Shown one piece after another: positions 24,474 to 35,820 of a stretch of 64,000 bases of DNA. A program made the position numbers and the translations under genes. Source of the DNA: Brachionus manjavacas (lineage: Eukaryota > Rotifera > Eurotatoria > Ploima > Brachionidae); contig JAHQIY010000005.1 in NCBI GenBank assembly GCA_019054805.1, positions 5,005,501-5,069,500 of the forward strand. The letters run 5' to 3'. The stretch's first letter is position 1. The number at the start of each line of letters is the position of its first letter. A model generated the notes under the pieces. That model saw only the letters and a program-made list of their open reading frames with translations, was not told the origin of the DNA and made no database searches.

Positions 24474-27196
24474 ATGTCTGAAGTAACCATTTAATTATTA
24501 TTTAAAAAAAATATAATCTTACAAAAATTCACTAGGAAAAAAAAGAAGATACTAGACCAAAGATTGCGTTTGATGACACATCGTTCCAACAACTGGAGCA
24601 AGAATTCCAGGATGTGCTGCAAGAGCTGACCGGAGACAAAAGCTTGGAAAAATTCCGAGCCGAATACGAAAAATTGCACAAAGCTTTACTGAAAAGTCAC
24701 GAAAGTGAAAAGAGACTGATGCTCAAATGCCGCGAATTAAATGCGGATTTAGTAGCCAATGCGGCCAAAGTGCAAACAGCGTTAAAGCTAGGTCAAGAGG
24801 ACCAGAACACGATTGCCACTCTTCGCAAAGAATTGGAAAAAGTTTGGAAAATATCGGACTCCTATGCCGAGAAAGAACAATCGGCAAAGGAAACCATTCA
24901 AAGCTTAAAACAAGAAATCGCCAATTTGACCAAGCTGGTTGAACAAGGCGCTGGAATGACTGTTGGCCAAGAGCAAAATGTCAACGAGTTGATGAAAAAC
25001 AGAGATGAACTAGTAACCGAAAGAGACAAACTCCTTGATGAGCTGGTCAAATTGCGATCCAATCTAGAGGACACTCAGACAAAAAATTTGGATTTGGAAC
25101 GCAAATTTGAGGAGGCAGGTCAAAATATAAGTCAATTGGAAAGCGATATAAACACGCGCAAAATGGAAGCGCAGCGAGAGCTCAGAAAGCGTGACAAGAT
25201 CGAAAGAGATCTTAAAGACGCTCGAAGCTTGCTCGAGCAAAAGCAAAGCGATCTTAAAAATCTGCAACAAACTGTGGAAAAGTCCAAAGGGGACATTTTG
25301 AAGCTAGAAACTCAGCAAAAAGAGCAAAAGGCGTTCTTGGACCGAACCCTAAAGGACTCGGACGTTTTGAATGCTCGTTTTGTCAAGCTACAGCACGACT
25401 TCGAAGCCCAGGTCCTCAACAACGAAGCTCTGGCCAACGAAAACGCTCTCAAGGTGCACGAGCTGAAGTCGCGCGAGGACGAAGTCAATGCGCTCAAGAC
25501 AGACGCGGCCAAAATAAATCGTCTTAAAGAAAACACGCAGAAAAAACTGAAAATTCTCGAGGACCAAAAGTCCGAGGCCGAAAACGAAAAAGAGCTGCTG
25601 CGCAACACCATTTTGACTTTGGAAAAAGAAATTGAACTGGCCAAAAAAGACCAGGAAAAAGACAAAAAGGCCATTGACGAATTGACACGCGAACGAGACC
25701 AATTGAACAAAAATTTGTCGAATGCGGCAAAAAATACCGAGAAACAAGTCAACTTGATCAAGACCCATGACAGTACCATAAAACATTTGGAGCAGGAAAT
25801 TGCCAATTACAAAGAGGAGGCGACCAAGCAGCGAAAGTTGATATTTCAGCTGGAAAAAGAGAGAGACAGATATATCAGCGAGGCAAGTGAATTGACCCAG
25901 CGCGTGCTGCAGCACATGGAAGACATCAAAATAAAGGAAATGCAAATATTTGATTTTAAGAAAAAAATAGCCGAACAAGAGACCAAGTACAAACAGCAGC
26001 AGAATTTGTACGAAGCGGTGCGCAGTGATCGAAATTTGTACAGCAAAAATTTGATCGAACGTCAGGATGAGATAAACGAAAATAGGCGCAAACTTAAGAT
26101 AATGACTCATCAAATTGACCAGCTGAAAGAGGAGATTCAGAACAAGGAACAAGCGCTGGTCAAGGAGCATGCCGAGCTGCAGCAGGTGCAGAAAGAGAGG
26201 GAGCATTTGAGGGCCGAATTGGGACGCATGAAGGCCGAGAGCCAAGAGACCAAGGGATTTTTGGAGGCGCAACAAGCCGAAGAGAGAAAATTGCTCAAAA
26301 TAATCCAAGAGGCCGACTCTGAACGCCTCAGGCAAAAGAAACAACTGGAACAGGTTATTCAAGAGAGGGACATTTTGGGCACTCAATTGGTCAGGCGAAA
26401 CGATGAATTGGCGCTGTTGTACGAAAAAATCAAGATTCAGCAGTCGACTTTGAACAAAGGAGAGATTCAGTACAAGGCAAGAATTGAAGATTTGAGAATT
26501 TTAAAGCTTGAGATAAAGCGTTTGAGAAGAGAAAAGAAAATATTGAGTGTCAAAGTGGCCAATGTTGACGATTTGAGCAAAGAGATTTACCATGTTCAGA
26601 GGGAGTTGTTGCGCGAAAGAACCCGGTGTAGGGCTCTTGAGGAAGAGCTCGAGAATCCGATGAATGTGCATAGGTGGCGCAAGCTTGAAGGAAGCGACCC
26701 GAGCACATTCGAGTTGATACAGAAGATTCAAGCATTGCAGAAGAGACTGATTGCCAAAACCGAAGAAGTAGTCCAAAAGGAGCTATTGATACAGGAAAAA
26801 GAAAAGTTGTACACCGAGCTGAAGCACATATTGGCCCGTCAGCCAGGTCCGGAGGTTGCCGAACAGCTCTCTATTTACCAGCAGACTCTTAAACAAAAGA
26901 CCAAGCAGATGAAATCGTTGGCCTCCGAGCTTAATATGTACGAGAGTCAAATCAGTGAATACAAATTTGAGATTGATAAAATGAACAAAGAGCTCAGCGA
27001 GGTCAAGAATAAATACTTTTTACAAAAGAAAAAAGAGCATTTGTTCAAGGAAAGAGATAGGTTAGAAGCGACTGGAGCGCCTGGTGGTCCGATAACAGCG
27101 CCAGGAATCGCTCCTAATCGAAACGCCAACGAGAATGTTAAGTTTATAGGCGGAGGCTTTAGTTTAAAGGCTCCAGTTGCCAAGGCAAATGCTTAA
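24474..27196 (+). CDS. CFAP58: Cilia- and flagella-associated protein 58
   Basis: Exons 24474-24482 (only MSE) and 24536-27196, with one 53-nt GT-AG intron, giving 889 aa (human 872). Nearly continuous coiled coil, very rich in Lys/Glu/Gln. Diagnostic CFAP58 blocks include ELTGDKSLEKFRAEYEKLH near the start, QQQNLYEAVRSDRNLYSKNL mid-protein, and LVRRNDELALLYEKIKIQQS and RCRALEEELENP then VHRWRKLEGSDP in the last third. CFAP58 is a conserved axonemal protein of motile cilia and flagella. The tail has a Gly/Pro-rich stretch and ends with FIGGGFSLKAP, as in the family. The coding region has much higher GC than the surrounding DNA, consistent with a strongly conserved, well-expressed gene. Confidence 0.97.
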
Positions 27197-27439
27197 ATAC
27201 AATTTTTGGGTCTAAACAGTTTGTTTATTTTAAAAATTTTATTTTTATTTTTTATTCAATCAGCAAAAATAAAAAAATTAAATAATTTTTTTACTTTTTT
27301 ATTTTATGCGGAATTTAAATCGCTTTGACAAAAAAAACAAAAAATAATCTATCTAGTTGGGCTTTTTAAAGAAATAAATATCATCTCTAATTTATTAAAA
27401 ATAACCCCAAGTAGTTTCTGAATGGTTGGACGTGTGAGT
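27197..27439. other. 3' UTR and spacer after CFAP58
   Basis: AT-rich, with AATAAA-like motifs from about 27268. Nothing else seen. Confidence 0.4.
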
Positions 27440-28760
27440 GAGTGGAGTTCCTTAAGGCTTAGTCCTTGGACTCTTATTATTTGTAATGAATATGCCTGAT
27501 GTTGTAATTGTATGTGTAAAATATAGATGACACTAAGTTAATCTCTTTTATCAAAAATTCTTTAGACTTAACTAGTATAGAAAGAAGAATAGGATTAAGA
27601 GCTTACAGATTTCAGTGCATGAAATTAATATGGAACAAATCCGAAATAAGTATTATAACTAAGAGTAAGATTTATTTAGCTACAGTGACGGCCACTACCA
27701 TTTAAGGCACAGAGTCTTGGGCATGCAGCCCTTCTGACGAAAAGACGTTTAATGCTGAAAGAGGAGATTTTTCTTGATTTGTGTACCATCGATGGTGACA
27801 CGATGGTACACAAATCAAGTGTGTAAGCGAATTCACATACTTAGAATGCACCATTACAACAATGGGAACACACAGAGACATTAAGTATAGACTTGCTAAA
27901 ACAAAAAGTGCCTTTGTTAGACTCCGAACAGCATGGAAATCAACCAGCTTTAGGAAGGAAACAAAACTTAAACTTTACAATACTGTAGTAAAATCGACAC
28001 TGATGTACGATAACGAATGTTGTGGGATATGTAAATTTGACAATAAAAGCCTGAACACATTCCATACTGGGAGCCTGGGGAGGATACACTGGCCTGAGAC
28101 ATTGTGAATGCTGACCTGTACACAAGTACAAATTCAGAGCCATTTAGTCAGTCTATTAAAAATAAAAGAATGCGATGGCTTGGGCATGTACTTAGAATGA
28201 AAGAAACGCGAATACCTAAAAAAAGAGCCCTTCAATAGACACTTCAAGGGCGACGAAAGGTAGGACGACCAGCAGTACCATGGAGGTCAACGATCACGAA
28301 AGAGCTCATCGAAATGGAAATAACATGGGAAGAAGCAAGGGTAAAGGCAAAGATCCACTTGAATGGAAATAAAAAGTAATGACCCTTTGCTCCACAAGGA
28401 GTGAATAAGGAAAAAAAAGATTCGCTTGATAAAATCGTAAGAACAACGTAAGGCTTAGATGGGCAGGTCATGTAGTCCTTTTCGGTGATATTTTAACTGG
28501 AAGGCGTAGAAGAAGAAGATCAGGAAGAGGGTAGACGGATTTCTTAAAAGAAGATTGTGTGAGAACTGGATTGCCTGGACAAATGGTTGCATGAATCAAA
28601 GAATCGTGAGACATGACACATCAAAATCTCGTCCCATACCTCAAACAGATGAGGATAAAGGACCCCTTGTTATTAGTATTAAACTATTATCAATGAATAT
28701 GGCTAATGTTGCAAATTGTATGGGTAAATAAAGATGACGCCAAGTTATAACAATTAATGA
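27440..28760 (+). mobile_element. Broken LINE fragments (RT palm and C-terminal parts)
   Basis: At 27444 the reading GVP-stop-GLVLGLLLFVMNMPDVV followed by DDTKLIS (near 27527) is the RT palm with a mutated Gln codon. At 27840-28110 comes LAKTKSAFVRLRTAWKSTSF, and at 28140-28330 RMRWLGHVLRMKETRIPKKR and GRRKVGRPAVPWRSTITKEL, typical ends of LINE ORF2. A second, different tail (LRWAGHVVLFGDILTGRR) follows at 28455-28640. Then the palm segment returns at 28693-28755 (GATGACGCCAAGTTA), about 85% like 27483-27540. At least two insertions are stacked here; all are disrupted. Confidence 0.75.
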
Positions 28761-28830
28761 CTAATCACTTAAAATCCCTGACAGGCAAACAGATCTTGAT
28801 ATAAACCTATACCTATATTCCAACCTGAAA

Positions 28831-29135
28831 AGCCCTAATAGCCGAATGGTTTGCGTGTTATTCATGCAAACAGAGGATCGAGGGTTCATAACCCGCTGAG
28901 GGTAAAAAAATTTTCAAAATATCTCTGCAATACGGGGAGAATGTTTAAACCTCTTTCATCATAAAAATAGGGGGACCAGTTTCGGCTGGGTAATGATTGC
29001 GGTGTAGATGATTATCTCAATGCAGTAGCTTCGGTGTCAGATCGGATCCGTTGCTCAAAAAGGTACAAGAAAATGATATTAGCGCCTACCCATTATCCAC
29101 TAGGATAGAATAGGGACAATTATTATATTCCAATC
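28831..29135 (+). repeat. tRNA-derived SINE
   Basis: Begins with a tRNA-like head: AGCCCTAA start, A-box-like TAGCCGAATGG (from 28839), an arm TGCGT/ATGCA around a 7-nt loop, B box GGTTCATAACC (28883-28893), and TGAGGGT closing an imperfect acceptor stem. A roughly 220-bp unrelated body follows. Its last 95 bp (29037-29131) recur at 3086-3184. A tRNA head with A and B boxes, an unrelated body and a repeated 3' end are the marks of a SINE moved by a LINE. Confidence 0.75.
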
Positions 29136-29289
29136 TAAACTACCAGTCATCATTAGCAGACAATAAGAAAAACATTTATTTGATTCAGCTTAGGAAAAAA
29201 TTTAGTTGCTGGCGAGCGGAACCTTTAGGTTCCTCTATCTAGCGTTCGAGAGGCTATTTCTCGAATAAGCTCTAGCAATCCGACTTCCA

Positions 29290-29430
29290 GACATTAAAAA
29301 GAAATTCATACCTAAGAAAAAGTTCAGATCACTGCTACGAAACAAGTTAGTGCTATAAGAAACTTATCATATAATAAGAGGCTACAAGTACATGGACTGA
29401 CTTACAACTCGAAGAAAGGGAACATCTTTT
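29290..29430 (+). mobile_element. Short LINE RT C-terminal fragment
   Basis: The reading AIRNLSYNKRLQVHGLT (about 29348-29405) resembles the thumb/C-terminal part of LINE RTs, where an N-x-SYxxRL-x-L motif is common. It is too short and disrupted to assign to a family. Confidence 0.45.
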
Positions 29431-29760
29431 TTATTTTTATATTTTTTCATAAATTTATATTTTATTTTCTAGATGATGCAAATTATTTGTAAATTATTAT
29501 TAAAATTGCACAAGAACAATTTCAAATTTAGATTTAAATTTCTAGCACATTATTTTTCAGTTTTTTTACATGAAATAATTATGACAATTTTCCTTTGTTC
29601 GTGACAAAAAAAAAATAATTATTTTTCTTAAATTTTGTCAAATTATTTTGCACATTCAATCAAGTATAATAACTAGGTTGAGCTTAAAACTTAAATAAAA
29701 TATTCCGAATTATTTATAATAATTTCAAATATTCTTCTACTCACTAAATTTCAAATAAAA

Positions 29761-30687
29761 ATGAGTACCTCTGATATCGATAGTTTGGATAATTCAATAC
29801 AAAAATTATCATTGAATGAAAAAGCTCAGGAAGATCCATTTAAAGAAATTAGAAAATTGAAATCACTGGATCTAGCCGGCTTTGCCGAATACATGAAAAC
29901 ATGTTCCAACACAATAATTATGAACGGTGCCGGTATTAGTACTTCAGTCGGAATTCCAGATTTTCGTAGTCCTGGCACAGGTCTTTATGACAATTTACAA
30001 AAATACAATTTGCCAACTCCACAATCCATTTTTGAGCTTGATTATTTCGTAAAAAACCCGGAGCCTTTTTTTACATTAAGCAAAGAATTGATGCCGTTCA
30101 ATTTTAAGCCGTCAATCACCCATTATTTTCAGAAGCTTCTCGTCAAAAAGAACATGGTTCGAAAAATTTATACTCAAAACATAGACAATCTAGAACTAAT
30201 GGCTGGTATTTCAAATGATAAAATAATTCACGCTCACGGTTCATTTAGAACTGGCCACTGTTTGGAATGCAGAGCTGAATACTCCATGAAATGGATGAAG
30301 GATAAGTTAGATAAAGAAAATGTTCTTTATTGTGAAAAAGAAGAATGTTCCGGTGGCCTTGTAAAGCCGGATATTGTGTTTTTTGGCGAATGCTTACCAA
30401 CTGAATTTATGAATTTTAGACAGGATTTTTCAGAGTGCGACTGTTTGATCGTGATGGGAACTAGTTTGAAAGTTGCTCCTTTTTCCAGGCTGCCGTTGGC
30501 TGTCAAAATTGATTGCCCAAAGTTGCTGATAAACCGTGATTTAGTAGGTGAATGGGAACATTATGTGATCGATCAGGATAAAAATTACCGCTTTGTAGCA
30601 GAGTTAAATGAATGCGATGATGCATGCTTAAAACTTGCAAAATTGCTAGATTTAGATAAAGAGTTGGATGAGTTGTGTGAAAAATAA
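29761..30687 (+). CDS. SIRT2: NAD-dependent protein deacetylase, SIRT2 type
   Basis: 308 aa in one exon. Sirtuin core with GAGIS (56-60), PDFRSPGTGLYDNL (66-79), TQNID (138-142), catalytic His159 in HAHG, zinc ligands C167, C170, C191 and C196, KPDIVFFGE (202-210), GTSLKV (233-238) and INRD (257-260). GLYDNLQKYNLP and the C-terminal LNECDDACLKLAKLLD are specific for the SIRT2/SIRT3 class, closest to SIRT2. There is no mitochondrial presequence, which argues for the cytosolic SIRT2. All catalytic residues are present, so it should be an active deacylase. The absence of introns is unlike most genes here. PolyA signal AATAAA at 30698. Confidence 0.95.
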   Translation: MSTSDIDSLDNSIQKLSLNEKAQEDPFKEIRKLKSLDLAGFAEYMKTCSNTIIMNGAGISTSVGIPDFRSPGTGLYDNLQKYNLPTPQSIFELDYFVKNPEPFFTLSKELMPFNFKPSITHYFQKLLVKKNMVRKIYTQNIDNLELMAGISNDKIIHAHGSFRTGHCLECRAEYSMKWMKDKLDKENVLYCEKEECSGGLVKPDIVFFGECLPTEFMNFRQDFSECDCLIVMGTSLKVAPFSRLPLAVKIDCPKLLINRDLVGEWEHYVIDQDKNYRFVAELNECDDACLKLAKLLDLDKELDELCEK

Positions 30688-32808
30688 TTTTATTTTTAAT
30701 AAAACTTATTTTTGAACTTTTGACGTTTGTCTCCAAATGTTTTAAAATGTAAGATTAAATTTTTATATAAAAAGAGTCAAATAATTAATTAAAATTCACG
30801 CAGGGTATTTCATTCGTATTTTTAATTATTAATATTTCTTAAAGTATTAAAGAATTTAATGAATTTTAGGTTCTTTTTGATAAAATTAAAAAGTAAATTA
30901 ACTTAAGATAGATAACAATTAAAATGATTCTAATATTTCAAAAATGATTCAATAAATATTCTTTTCAAAAGCTTTGCTTACAAACTACTAAAATCGAGAA
31001 AAATAAAAAAAGGCAAAAATTAGGTTTTTTAAACTTGGCAAACCTTTAAATAATTATGAAAAAAACCTATCAAATTTTATATTCATTAAGTATACAAGTT
31101 TATTAAAAAAACTTGGAATCTTGGCTAATATTTGATTTTGATTTTGAAGATCAAATTTTATAGATGTTTTACAAGCTTCGGACTCAAGTTGCCTCAATTA
31201 AAGTTTAGTTATTCTTCCTACTTGGGAATATTTAGATAAGAGTGATAAAAAGTTTTTTTAAAATTGTATACTTCACTAAAAACTTCGGTATTTAAAATAC
31301 AAAAAAATTTATTTTTAACGACATTAGAAAAAGAGATAAATGTTCTCCCACACAATATAAACTTTTTACCGCAAACCAAAAAATTTTTAGCACATATTAC
31401 GACAAAACAAAATTTTTTTGTCCCGAGTTCAAAAAAAATAATTTTTACTTACACAACCAAATAACTGGTTAATAATGCAAAATTTTTGTGGTGAAAAAAA
31501 ATTTAATAAATTTGATTTATAATTTATTCAATTAGTGTTTATTAAATTATATATTAAATTAATAAAAAATTAAAATTAAAATCTATTTTAAAGGAGACCA
31601 ATTTCCAGCTAATTATGGACGACTTTTTTTAGAATTCGTCGTTTTCCAGTAGCTTATTTAGGGCTAGCTGGTGACTACAATTGCCCAATTTGATAAAATA
31701 TTTGCATCCGCATGTCGTCCAAGAAGCCATTGACTTGGCAGTTTTTTGGGCTCTTGTACTGGGACGTGTGCAGAAAATTTTTCTTGGTGGCGGAAAGTTT
31801 TTTATTTTTGGGTGACAGTATTTTGTTGTTGGGGACTAGGTAGACCCTCAGAAAAATAAGATTGATTTGATTTGTTCTGAAAAATTTTTATTTTGAATAA
31901 TTAAAAAATAAAAAATTGAAATTAAAAAAAAAATCCTAATTAGTAAAATTTAAATCAAATTTTATAAATTTTCATTTCCATTCTTACCTACGGCTAGCAG
32001 ACAGTCTAATTTTTTGACTGATGGTTAAATTTCCAGCTTGATAAGTTTGTCTGTCTTTAGGGCAAGTTTTGTTCGGCTTGTCATAGCTTGGTCTCGGCAG
32101 GGTATGAACAAAATTTTTTTGTTTAAAAATTATTTAGGTATTATTGGTTTTTTCATAATCATTCTTATGCAGCAATTCGATTATTCGACCTTTCTAATTT
32201 TTAGAGGTCTAATATTAAAAATATTTTTTCATTAAAATTATATAACCAAAAAATTTTTTAACAAAAATTAAAATATAAACTTAATAAAATTGATTTAGAA
32301 GCTAATAATCAAAATAAATTAAATATTATTAAATTAACCAAACCGCCTTTTCCTCACAATTTAAAGAAGAAAGTGAAAAATCATTTGATTCAATTGCTGA
32401 TATAACACATTATATCTTAATTTCAATTTTTTGGGAAGTTAATTTAAACAATCATGGGAATATAATTCAGGTTTGATGGTTAAAACTTTTTATAATCGTA
32501 ATCTAAATGATGGAAGATTGATTTTGATGGAATCAACTTCTTCAGCATGCAATTGATGCCACTACGATAAATTATTTCAAATCGAAAAATGCCGACTGGA
32601 TGATTAATCAAAATGGAGATGAGTTCAATTAACTGTCATGATTTTCCATAGCTTAACTCTTCTATTAGTACCACTAGGTTTAGAACAGCAATAGTAAAGA
32701 TTGGGGACAAATTTCAAAAATTTATTTTAAAATAGCATGCAAAATTCAATTTTAATGAAAAAAAAATTTATTGATTTTATTTTTTTAAATTAAAATGATT
32801 TATCATTC
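30688..32808. other. AT-rich intergenic DNA
   Basis: Holds the SIRT2 3' end and mostly A/T runs. A less biased stretch at 31600-31850 can be read on the minus strand as KSPKNCQVNGFLDDMRMQIF but has stops. A second such stretch at 32300-32720 is also broken. Neither is recognised. Confidence 0.4.
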
Positions 32809-33951
32809 TTATTCTTCATGAAACTCTAATGGATACAATAGACTCTGGCCACTAAGGCCATTTATCAAATTTTTTGCTGTAGCTACTGACATTTTCAGAC
32901 GACAGTTTTCTTCAGCTGAGCTCATATATGGTGTGATAAAGCAATTTTCCAAAGAGAATAATTTGTGTTCTTTAGCCAAATGATACGGAGTGGTCACATC
33001 TAAACCAGCAGCTAAAATCTTGCTTTCTTTCAATGCATCAAATAATTCGTCCTGGTCTACGCACTCACCTCGAGAAACATTGATAAAAATTGCGCTTGGT
33101 TTCATTTTTTCAAACGCTTTTTTATTAAAAATATTCTTACTTTCTTTATTTAGTGAGCAGGAACAAATCAAAAAGTCTGATCTTGTTAGTAAGTCCTCAA
33201 AGTCAACAAGTTCGAACCCTAATTCATCACCTTGTACACTGCGATGTCTGTTATGATAGATGATTTTTTTTACATCAAAACCTTTTAGTCTTGCTGCAAT
33301 GCAGAGACCAATTCGTCCAAGACCCAAAATTCCAACTGTCGAGCCCTCTAGATCTTTACAAACAAAAAATTTTCCAAAAAAAATATTTCTAGGTTTTGCA
33401 TACTTTTTCCCAAAAGAAATGATTCACTCCAATAAAAACTTATATCGTTTTTTTTATAAAATTCAATTCCTTCGGAAATTTTTCTTGACACATTTAACAA
33501 AAGTCCAATGGCAAATTCAGCTACCGCAACTTTAAATTAATTTATTACTTAAAAAATTATTTTAGCTATCAAAGCTTGCCATTAGAAAAATTTGGAGCAT
33601 AGCCGACTTTAATTCCACGTTTCGAGCATTCTTTGAGATCAATATGATTGAAGCCGACTGAATTAGTGCACACTACCTTAAAATCATTTGAATAATTTTG
33701 TTTTAAAATAAAATTATTTTGTTAATTTTTACTTTCAATTGATTTCCGACAAAATTTAAAAATTCTTTATCAATATTTTGAGTTGGATAGCAAATAATTC
33801 CGTGACAACCCCTTGCTTTTCTTAATAAACTGTTTCTGTCTAAAGGTAATTCTTCGTTTATTACTACTTCGAAACCTGAATTGATTAGAATATTATGAGC
33901 ATCTTCAAAATCAAATGGTAGTGTCACAAATACTTTATGCTTTTCATTCAT
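32809..33951 (-). CDS. GRHPR: Glyoxylate/hydroxypyruvate reductase-like protein, catalytic pair altered
   Basis: Four exons on the minus strand: 33951-33733, 33676-33580, 33529-33404 and 33353-32809, 328 aa, the same length as human GRHPR. The second intron is GC-AG; the others are GT-AG (50-56 nt). The Rossmann motif GLGRIG (158-163) and the segments FINVSRGECVDQDEL (R242) and AAGLDVT are clear. In the family the acid-base pair is a Glu in GLDVTSPEP and a His in LPHIGSA. Here the equivalent positions are Tyr271 (DVTTPYHL) and Tyr290 (ITPYMSSA). The cofactor fold looks intact, but classical hydride-transfer chemistry is doubtful. A TTTCAG acceptor lies 2 nt before the ATG. Confidence 0.88.
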
Positions 33952-35049
33952 TTCTGAAATGAATCATTAATTCAAAAAAATTCAGTCTTCTTAAACGACA
34001 AGCCTTTTTAAAAAATGTTCTTTTGAAAAAAAATTTATAGTGCTTCTAAAATTATTTTGTTAAAATTTTTAAAAATATATCCGACGAGTTTAAAATGTTA
34101 TTTTACTAAAAAGATAATTTAAAAAACAAATGATTTTGAATTTCCAGATTATTTTAAATGTGGCAAAATTTTTTTCTATTTAAAATTTTTCTATAAATCC
34201 AAAAATAAAAAAACCGAACAAAAAGAATTGGTTTTATTAATAAAAAACCAAAGAGGATAAATTCAAAATATCTCTTTTAATAAATATTAATAACTTTATA
34301 GTTTTAGATCATTTTATTAGAAATTTGAATATCTCTATTACACTCTTTATTTTTTGGATAAATTTCATGTGGCATTAGAATCATTAAACATGGCACCTAA
34401 AAAAGATTTTTCTGCTCAAAAATTATTTATTAATATTGACTTCTAAAAAAAGAAATATCGAAATTAATTAATATTGTCGACGAAGTTTTCGAAAAGGGTT
34501 CGAAAAAAAAAGATTACATATTTTAATATATATTTTATTCTGAAGGCGCTTTAGTTCGGAACAAATAAACAAATAAAAATGATATCACTCTTTACAAAAT
34601 TAAAAACCGAATTATTAATTTAATAGTGCCATAATAAAAAATTTTGACATTTGACGCAAATTGCAGGCCTTTATTTTAAAATGAAATTTTGAGAACAAAT
34701 TTTAAGAGAATTATGGATCATTTACTTGTATTTTTGACCAAATAAGGTTCAATGTATCTCAGTTATTTTTTAAGATTTTGTTTTTCGATTTTTAACACTC
34801 AAAGGACCAACTATTTTTGACAAAAACTTTGTTTTAATGTTGCATTCGTTCCATTAAAGTATGTAATATGAAAAGCAGAATATTTAAAAGACCGTTACCT
34901 AAGTTTTATTATTATTTTTTTTATTATTATTATTAATTTAAATAAACTAAGCCACATTGGCGATTTGAGTAAAAAAAAAATTGACCGTATAAAAATAAAA
35001 ATAAAAAAAACAGTATAAAAAGAAGAAAAGTAATTATAATTAACTAAAT
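33952..35049. other. AT-rich intergenic DNA, nothing recognised
   Basis: A/T runs, with a TTATTATTATT microsatellite near 34905-34935. No gene or terminal repeats recognised. Confidence 0.45.
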
Positions 35050-35820
35050 TATTCATCCAGAACCCTGGAGAGTATTTTTTTAAAAAGTATTGTTTGATAT
35101 ATCATTATGCATCAAATGACACAAGTTAATAATTTTACTAGAGAGCTCATCCTTGTTAGGGTAGCTAATTTTTTCCACATACACTTTATCTAGGACTTCT
35201 AGACATTCATTCACACCAGCAGAATTCACCTCATTCGCTTGAGACTTGTCATATTTTTAAGTTTTGAATTTTTTATATGACATATTTCCAACCCATAGTT
35301 GAAAATGGGCTGACAGTAAATACTATAGACTCGTACTAGTGTGGCTCCAACCCGTACGCTCTACATCCAATTCTATTTAAGGAATATAAGGCTTTTTGAA
35401 TTTTCTTAAACTTTTCATCCCAATACTCTTCTATGTATTTATAGCTTTCAATTGGCAAGCCCAAATAAATAATGTTACACACTTTCTCAACCTTGTTACC
35501 ATTCAAGTTTTAATAAAAAGTTAAAACATGTAAATATTATTTTATTTTTATTTATTTGTTTTCTGTACCGAGCAAGGGCTCCTCCAGAATAAATTAAAAA
35601 TTCAAAAAATCAAAATCAAAATAAAATTAAAGTTAGTAAAATGAGATAAAAAAATCAAAATAAAGTAAATAAGCTAAAAAAAAATTAAAGTTTAGAAGAC
35701 ATGGATTGTTACATGTGGCAAATTACTTAGTTCAGGTTTCAGGAAAAAAGGAAGAAATAGTAAGGGAGCAATTACACAATGGAGTTTGGTATTCAATATA
35801 TCTCGAATATGATTGATCGT
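35050..35820 (-). mobile_element. LINE relic (RT C-terminal part and 3' UTR)
   Basis: Minus-strand reading at 35515-35340, YLGLPIESYKYIEEYW then KIQKALYSLNRIGCRAYGL, closely resembles the element at 43.0-43.7 kb (YLGLPIGNQNFLKKYW..VQRALYSL). Stops and a frameshift follow. The 3' region (35820-35730) matches 4480-4570 in opposite orientation, including CCATTGTGTAATTGCT, so it belongs with the LINE at 2.4-4.7 kb. Confidence 0.7.

Noticed and set aside
25388..26386. Long minus-strand frames under CFAP58
   Set aside because: Shadows of the coiled-coil coding strand (antisense of Lys/Glu/Gln codons gives Leu/Phe-rich frames).
31600..31850. Less AT-rich stretch readable on minus strand as CQVNGFLDDMRMQIFYQIG
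   Set aside because: Stops on both sides and no family recognised; too weak for a gene or pseudogene call.
32300..32720. Degraded coding-like text (NADWMINQNGDEF)
   Set aside because: Broken in all frames and not recognised.
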